A stretch of DNA of 15,921 nucleotides. Source: an uncultured Collinsella sp. Lineage in GTDB: Bacteria; Actinomycetota; Coriobacteriia; Coriobacteriales; Coriobacteriaceae. Under the pieces are notes generated by a model. It did not search any database and had not been told where the DNA came from. It saw only the letters and a list, made by a program, of their open reading frames with translations. Positions 13,962-15,921 of this stretch are shown in pieces (position 1 is the first letter of the stretch; every line of letters starts with the position of its first letter). The stretch is from assembly GCA_900549535.1 (NCBI GenBank), contig UROR01000037.1, positions 1 to 15,921 on the forward strand, written 5' to 3'. The translations under genes were made by a program, and so were the position numbers.

Positions 13962-14003
13962 TACATGCAAGTGAGCGTTCAAGGGGGTTGCGGCCCCCTT
14001 TTT
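13939..14003 (+). repeat. tRNA-Leu 3' end and terminator, original copy of a direct repeat
   Basis: This stretch, from the T loop of the tRNA through CCA to the terminator T run, recurs at 14123-14187, offset 184 bases. Differences are few: CTCGGGC becomes CTCGAGC, GTGAGC becomes GCGAGC, and the terminator stem is altered. It is the intact member of the pair because it completes the tRNA. Confidence 0.85.
13981..14003 (+). terminator. Intrinsic terminator of tRNA-Leu
   Basis: AAGGGGG (13981-13987) pairs with CCCCCTT (13994-14000) around a TTGCGG loop, and the T run continues to 14003. This is a textbook rho-independent terminator 20 bases after the CCA. Confidence 0.88.
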
Positions 14004-14038
14004 CGTGCCGAACTCGCGTGAGCGCGCGAAGCGTTAAG

Positions 14039-14113
14039 CAAACAGGCCTGTGGCCTGTTTGTAGCGGAGCGTGGCGAGGGCGCCACGCGCCCGAAGCCCG
14101 GGGCTTCGCGAAG
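14039..14113 (+). repeat. String of perfect hairpins between the two tRNA 3' ends
   Basis: Three stems follow each other: CAAACAGGCC (14039-14048) with 14052-14061 around TGT; GCGTGGCG (14069-14076) with CGCCACGC (14081-14088) around AGGG; and CGAAGCCC (14092-14099) with GGGCTTCG (14101-14108). A palindrome CTTCGCGAAG (14104-14113) overlaps the last. No coding potential was seen. Dense hairpins resemble REP/BIME-type repeats, but I cannot name the family. Confidence 0.65.
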
Positions 14114-14122
14114 CGAAGGCCC

Positions 14123-14187
14123 TTCGAGTCTCGCCTCGAGCACCATACATGCAAGCGAGCGTTCAAGGGGGTCAAGGTCCCTTTTTC
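14123..14187 (+). repeat. Second copy of the tRNA-Leu 3' end and terminator (possible attachment-site scar)
   Basis: The copy begins at the T loop (TTCGAGTCTCGC), continues through CTCGAGC-ACCA and the following ATACATGCAAG, and ends in a weaker terminator (AAGGG 14165-14169 with CCCTT 14179-14183 region, then TTTTT). The 5' part of a tRNA is missing, so it cannot be a functional gene. A duplicated tRNA 3' end is what tyrosine-recombinase integration at a tRNA leaves behind, but a local duplication would look the same. Confidence 0.75.
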
Positions 14188-14258
14188 GTGTACGTAATGT
14201 GATAACGCGCTGTACGTGTTATTATTCGCAAGGCGTTGTTCCCACAATGCCCTAAAGA

Positions 14259-14342
14259 GGAACCTGAGGGTTCCCACCTTTTGGCGCCAATGAGCAGCTG
14301 ACTGGTCATACAACTTAGATTCCCTTCCTCAAATCGAGGAAG
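14259..14342 (+). promoter_or_regulatory. Structured 5' leader of the infC-rpmI-rplT operon
   Basis: Three secondary-structure elements lie upstream of infC: GGAACC (14259-14264) with GGTTCC (14269-14274) around TGAG; the palindrome TTGGCGCCAA (14281-14290); and CTTCCTC (14324-14330) with GAGGAAG (14336-14342). A candidate -10, TATTAT at 14220-14225, would start the transcript near 14232. IF3-L35-L20 operons in several bacteria are controlled by L20-binding leaders; whether this one binds L20 is inference. Confidence 0.6.
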
Positions 14343-14354
14343 TCTATGTGTACG

Positions 14355-14387
14355 ACCTGGTTGCTGAGAAGCGCCGGGTTATTTTTT
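14355..14387 (+). terminator. Attenuator-type terminator just before infC
   Basis: ACCTGG (14355-14360) pairs with CCGGGT (14374-14379) with one G-T, and inside it GCT (14363-14365) pairs with AGC (14370-14372) around a GAGA tetraloop. TATTTTTT follows directly. The T run ends 20 bases before the infC start codon, so this is a terminator inside the leader. This suggests premature termination control of the operon. Confidence 0.75.
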
Positions 14388-14406
14388 ATGAATGGAGGTA
14401 GGGAAA

Positions 14407-14961
14407 ATAGCTAAGTCTGATGACACCCGCATCAACGACGAGATCACTGCATCTTCGTGTCGTTTGATTGGCGTCGATGGCTCTCAGCTCGGCCTGTTCG
14501 CCATCCGCGATGCCCAGCGCGTCGCCGACGATCAGGGTCTCGACCTGGTCGAGATCGCTCCCAACGCGGAGCCGCCGGTCTGCAAGGTCATGGACTACGG
14601 TAAGTTCAAGTACCAGCAGGCCATGAAGGCCAAGGCTGCTCGTAAGAACCAGTCCAAGGTCGAGGTCAAGGAAATGAAGTTCCGACCCAAGATCGACGTT
14701 GGCGACTACGAGACCAAGAAGGGCCACGTTCTGCGTTTCCTCAAGAAGGGCGCACGCGTTAAGATCACCATCATGTTCCGCGGCCGTGAGATGGCTCACC
14801 CGGAGCAGGGCCTTAACGTTCTCGAGCGTCTCGCCGAGGATCTCAAGCCTTACGCTACGGTCGAGTCCAAGCCTAAGATGGAAGGCCGTAACATGCTTAT
14901 GCTGCTCGCCCCGATTAAGGGCGCCTTCGATGAGGATAAAGCGGCAAGCGATAGCAAGTAA
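14407..14961 (+). CDS. infC: Translation initiation factor IF-3, with an AUA start codon
   Basis: The protein has 184 residues. The N-domain includes RINDEI, RLIGVDGSQLG and DLVEIAPNAEPPVCKVMDYGKFKY (about 50-75); the C-domain includes KEMKFRPKI, FLKKGARVKITIMFRGREM and a final helix-strand. IF3 binds the 30S subunit and enforces correct start-codon and tRNA choice. The start is set by GGAGG (14394-14398), eight bases before ATA (14407), giving a first residue that aligns with the AUU-started IF3 of Bacillus. The only in-frame ATG, at 14392, overlaps that ribosome site and has none of its own. Rare start codons in infC are the known basis of IF3 autoregulation. First gene of infC-rpmI-rplT. 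Confidence 0.95.
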   Translation: MAKSDDTRINDEITASSCRLIGVDGSQLGLFAIRDAQRVADDQGLDLVEIAPNAEPPVCKVMDYGKFKYQQAMKAKAARKNQSKVEVKEMKFRPKIDVGDYETKKGHVLRFLKKGARVKITIMFRGREMAHPEQGLNVLERLAEDLKPYATVESKPKMEGRNMLMLLAPIKGAFDEDKAASDSK

Positions 14962-14993
14962 CTAGTGTTCTGTAACCGATTAAGGAGTATTTC

Positions 14994-15185
14994 ATGCCTA
15001 AGATGAAGTCCCACAGCGGCACCAAGAAGCGTTTCCGCAAGACTGGTACCGGCAAGCTTATGCGCGCCAAGGCTTTCAAGAGCCACATCCTGAGCAAGAA
15101 GTCCACCAAGCGTAAGCGTGGCTTCCGTCAGGAGACCGAGATCGCCGCTGCCGACCGCAAGGTCATCAAGTCGCGTCTCGCCTAA
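14994..15185 (+). CDS. rpmI: 50S ribosomal protein L35
   Basis: The protein has 63 residues, the normal size, very basic, with the L35 signature MPKMKSHSGTKKRF and the KRKRGFR region. It is part of the large ribosomal subunit. AAGGAG lies 6 bases before the ATG. It follows infC by 32 bases and precedes rplT by 46 bases, the standard order. It has no promoter of its own that I can see. Confidence 0.97.
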   Translation: MPKMKSHSGTKKRFRKTGTGKLMRAKAFKSHILSKKSTKRKRGFRQETEIAAADRKVIKSRLA

Positions 15186-15231
15186 GTTCGCGTTCCCGTT
15201 TTTCGTTTTACCGTCTAGGAGTTGATAGAAC

Positions 15232-15591
15232 ATGGCACGTATTAAGCGCGCTGTTGCCGCCAAGAAGAAGCGCCGTACCGTTATGCACCGTGCGAAGGGT
15301 TACTACGGTGCCGCTTCGCGTACTTACAAGCATGCTAAAGAGCAGGTCCAGCACTCCCTGCAGTATCAGTATCGTGATCGCCGCAACAAGAAGCGCGAGA
15401 TCCGTTCTCTCTGGATCACCCGTATCAACGCTGCTGCTCGCCTGAACGACATCTCTTACTCTCAGTTCATGCACGGCCTGAAGGTTGCCGGCATCGAGCT
15501 CGACCGCAAGGTCCTGGCTCAGATGGCTTACGAGGACATCGAGTCCTTCAACGAGCTGGCTGCCATTGCCAAGAAGGCTCTCGAGGCCTAA
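15232..15591 (+). CDS. rplT: 50S ribosomal protein L20
   Basis: The protein has 119 residues, the usual length. The N-terminal basic extension (MARIKRAVAAKKKRR) and the motifs AKGYYGAASRTY, YRDRRNKKREIRSLWI and RLNDISYSQFMHGL are typical of L20. L20 binds 23S rRNA early in 50S assembly and in other bacteria also represses its own operon by binding the leader RNA. TAGGAG sits 10 bases upstream of the ATG. It is the last gene of the operon; a strong terminator follows 20 bases later. Confidence 0.97.
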   Translation: MARIKRAVAAKKKRRTVMHRAKGYYGAASRTYKHAKEQVQHSLQYQYRDRRNKKREIRSLWITRINAAARLNDISYSQFMHGLKVAGIELDRKVLAQMAYEDIESFNELAAIAKKALEA

Positions 15592-15610
15592 TAGATTCTC
15601 TTGAATCGCT

Positions 15611-15648
15611 AGGGGAGTGTCGCGTTGTGCGCGGCGCTCCCTCTTTTT
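15611..15648 (+). terminator. Terminator of the infC-rpmI-rplT operon
   Basis: AGGGGAGTGTCGCG (15611-15624) pairs with 15629-15642 (GCGCGGCGCTCCCT) with a few G-T or mismatched positions around a TTGT loop, followed by CTTTTT. It ends the ribosomal protein operon. Confidence 0.88.
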
Positions 15649-15661
15649 ATCTGAAGCGCGG

Positions 15662-15689
15662 TTTACATTGCTAAAAGCGCGGGTAGATA
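15662..15689 (+). promoter_or_regulatory. Candidate promoter with hairpin leader for the gene at the window edge
   Basis: TTTACA (15662-15667), a 16-base spacer and TAGATA (15684-15689). Downstream, in 15750-15795, two perfect hairpins follow each other: GTGCGG/CCGCAC with an AAGAT loop and CTTTCTAT/ATAGAAAG with a TAGCT loop. This stretch is more AT-rich than its surroundings and contains no gene that I recognise. The leader could be regulatory; no known riboswitch or T-box motif was recognised. Confidence 0.4.
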
Positions 15690-15810
15690 GACACTTACAG
15701 GTGACCGATCTCTATATATTTCTAAACCAAAGGGTCATCATCTGATACGTGCGGAAGATCCGCACCAGTCTTTCTATTAGCTATAGAAAGCGATATGTTG
15801 TGTAGGACTT

Positions 15811-15921
15811 GTGAAGAGTGGAATTGACGACCCACAGGGCTTCGCGGTCTGGCAATATATCTCCTTGCCGCGCGGCCCGGTCGGACCGGACCAGCCGCCA
15901 GGCGTGCACCTTGAGAACCGG
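15811..15921 (+). CDS. Possible 5' end of an unrecognised gene, cut by the window edge
   Basis: GTG at 15811 opens 37 codons without a stop to the last base. The translation begins V/M-K-S-G-I-D-D-P-Q-G-F and continues with AVWQYISLPRGPVGPDQ, a composition plausible for a real protein. AGGA lies only three bases before the GTG, which is too close for a good ribosome site. The minus strand is also open across this region, so the assignment is weak. I do not recognise a family. Confidence 0.3.
   Translation, partial: MKSGIDDPQGFAVWQYISLPRGPVGPDQPPGVHLENR

Noticed and set aside
13801..14313. 170-residue minus-strand frame over tRNA-Leu and its flanks
   Set aside because: It is the antisense of the tRNA, terminators and hairpins, a common false ORF at tRNA genes. 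It has no ribosome site or family match, and the tRNA explains the sequence.
15700..15921. T-box, RNase P or tmRNA at the window end
   Set aside because: I looked for the T-box AGGGTGG motif and the conserved RNase P and tmRNA cores and found none, so no RNA family is called.

Overview
The window looks like a chromosome segment from a high-GC actinobacterium of the class Coriobacteriia, most likely Collinsella or a close relative. I infer this from several things: GC-rich codon use throughout; rel followed by a metallo-beta-lactamase-fold gene, a neighbourhood I also know from mycobacteria; a RecJ nuclease fused to a superfamily 2 helicase; and short 'GGGGACGTTCCTT' intergenic repeats that I associate with coriobacterial genomes. 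No database was consulted. Most of the content is housekeeping. There is no CRISPR array, transposase, integrase or rRNA.

Layout. 1-257: terminator of an upstream gene, then intergenic repeats. 311-1528 (minus): three-gene operon of PadR repressor, HAAS/DUF1700 membrane protein and a short membrane protein, driven by a near-consensus promoter with a dyad overlapping it. 1613-1812: a second copy of the intergenic repeats. 1813-3291: cutC and a GalT/HIT-like DUF4931-type protein, separated by 3 bases. 3322-4320 (minus): BASS-family transporter, convergent with the previous pair. 4483-10989: recJ-helicase fusion, rel (broken by an in-frame amber codon) and an MBL-fold hydrolase. 11184-12050: class II fructose-bisphosphate aldolase. 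12051-12401: tandem and inverted repeats. 12402-13835: transglutaminase-like protein. 13875-13961: tRNA-Leu(CAA) with its terminator, followed by a second copy of the tRNA 3' end. 14200-15648: leader with attenuator, then infC-rpmI-rplT and a terminator. 15650-15921: a probable promoter and hairpin leader entering an unrecognised reading frame cut by the window edge.

How the genes work together. The PadR/HAAS operon looks like an autoregulated envelope-sensing cassette. The recJ-rel-MBL cluster joins ssDNA resection to the stringent response; rel lies 15 bases after recJ. The infC-rpmI-rplT operon supplies IF3, L35 and L20 and shows two control signals, a leader attenuator and an AUA start codon for IF3.

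The strongest oddities are: (1) a TAG codon that cuts Rel right after its synthetase core while the rest of the frame stays intact; (2) loss of the bridging metal-binding Asp in the neighbouring MBL protein; (3) the AUA start of infC; (4) the RecJ-helicase fusion; (5) a duplicated tRNA-Leu 3' end 184 bases downstream, with a string of perfect hairpins between the copies. I did not find a clearly new multi-gene defence or biosynthetic system.
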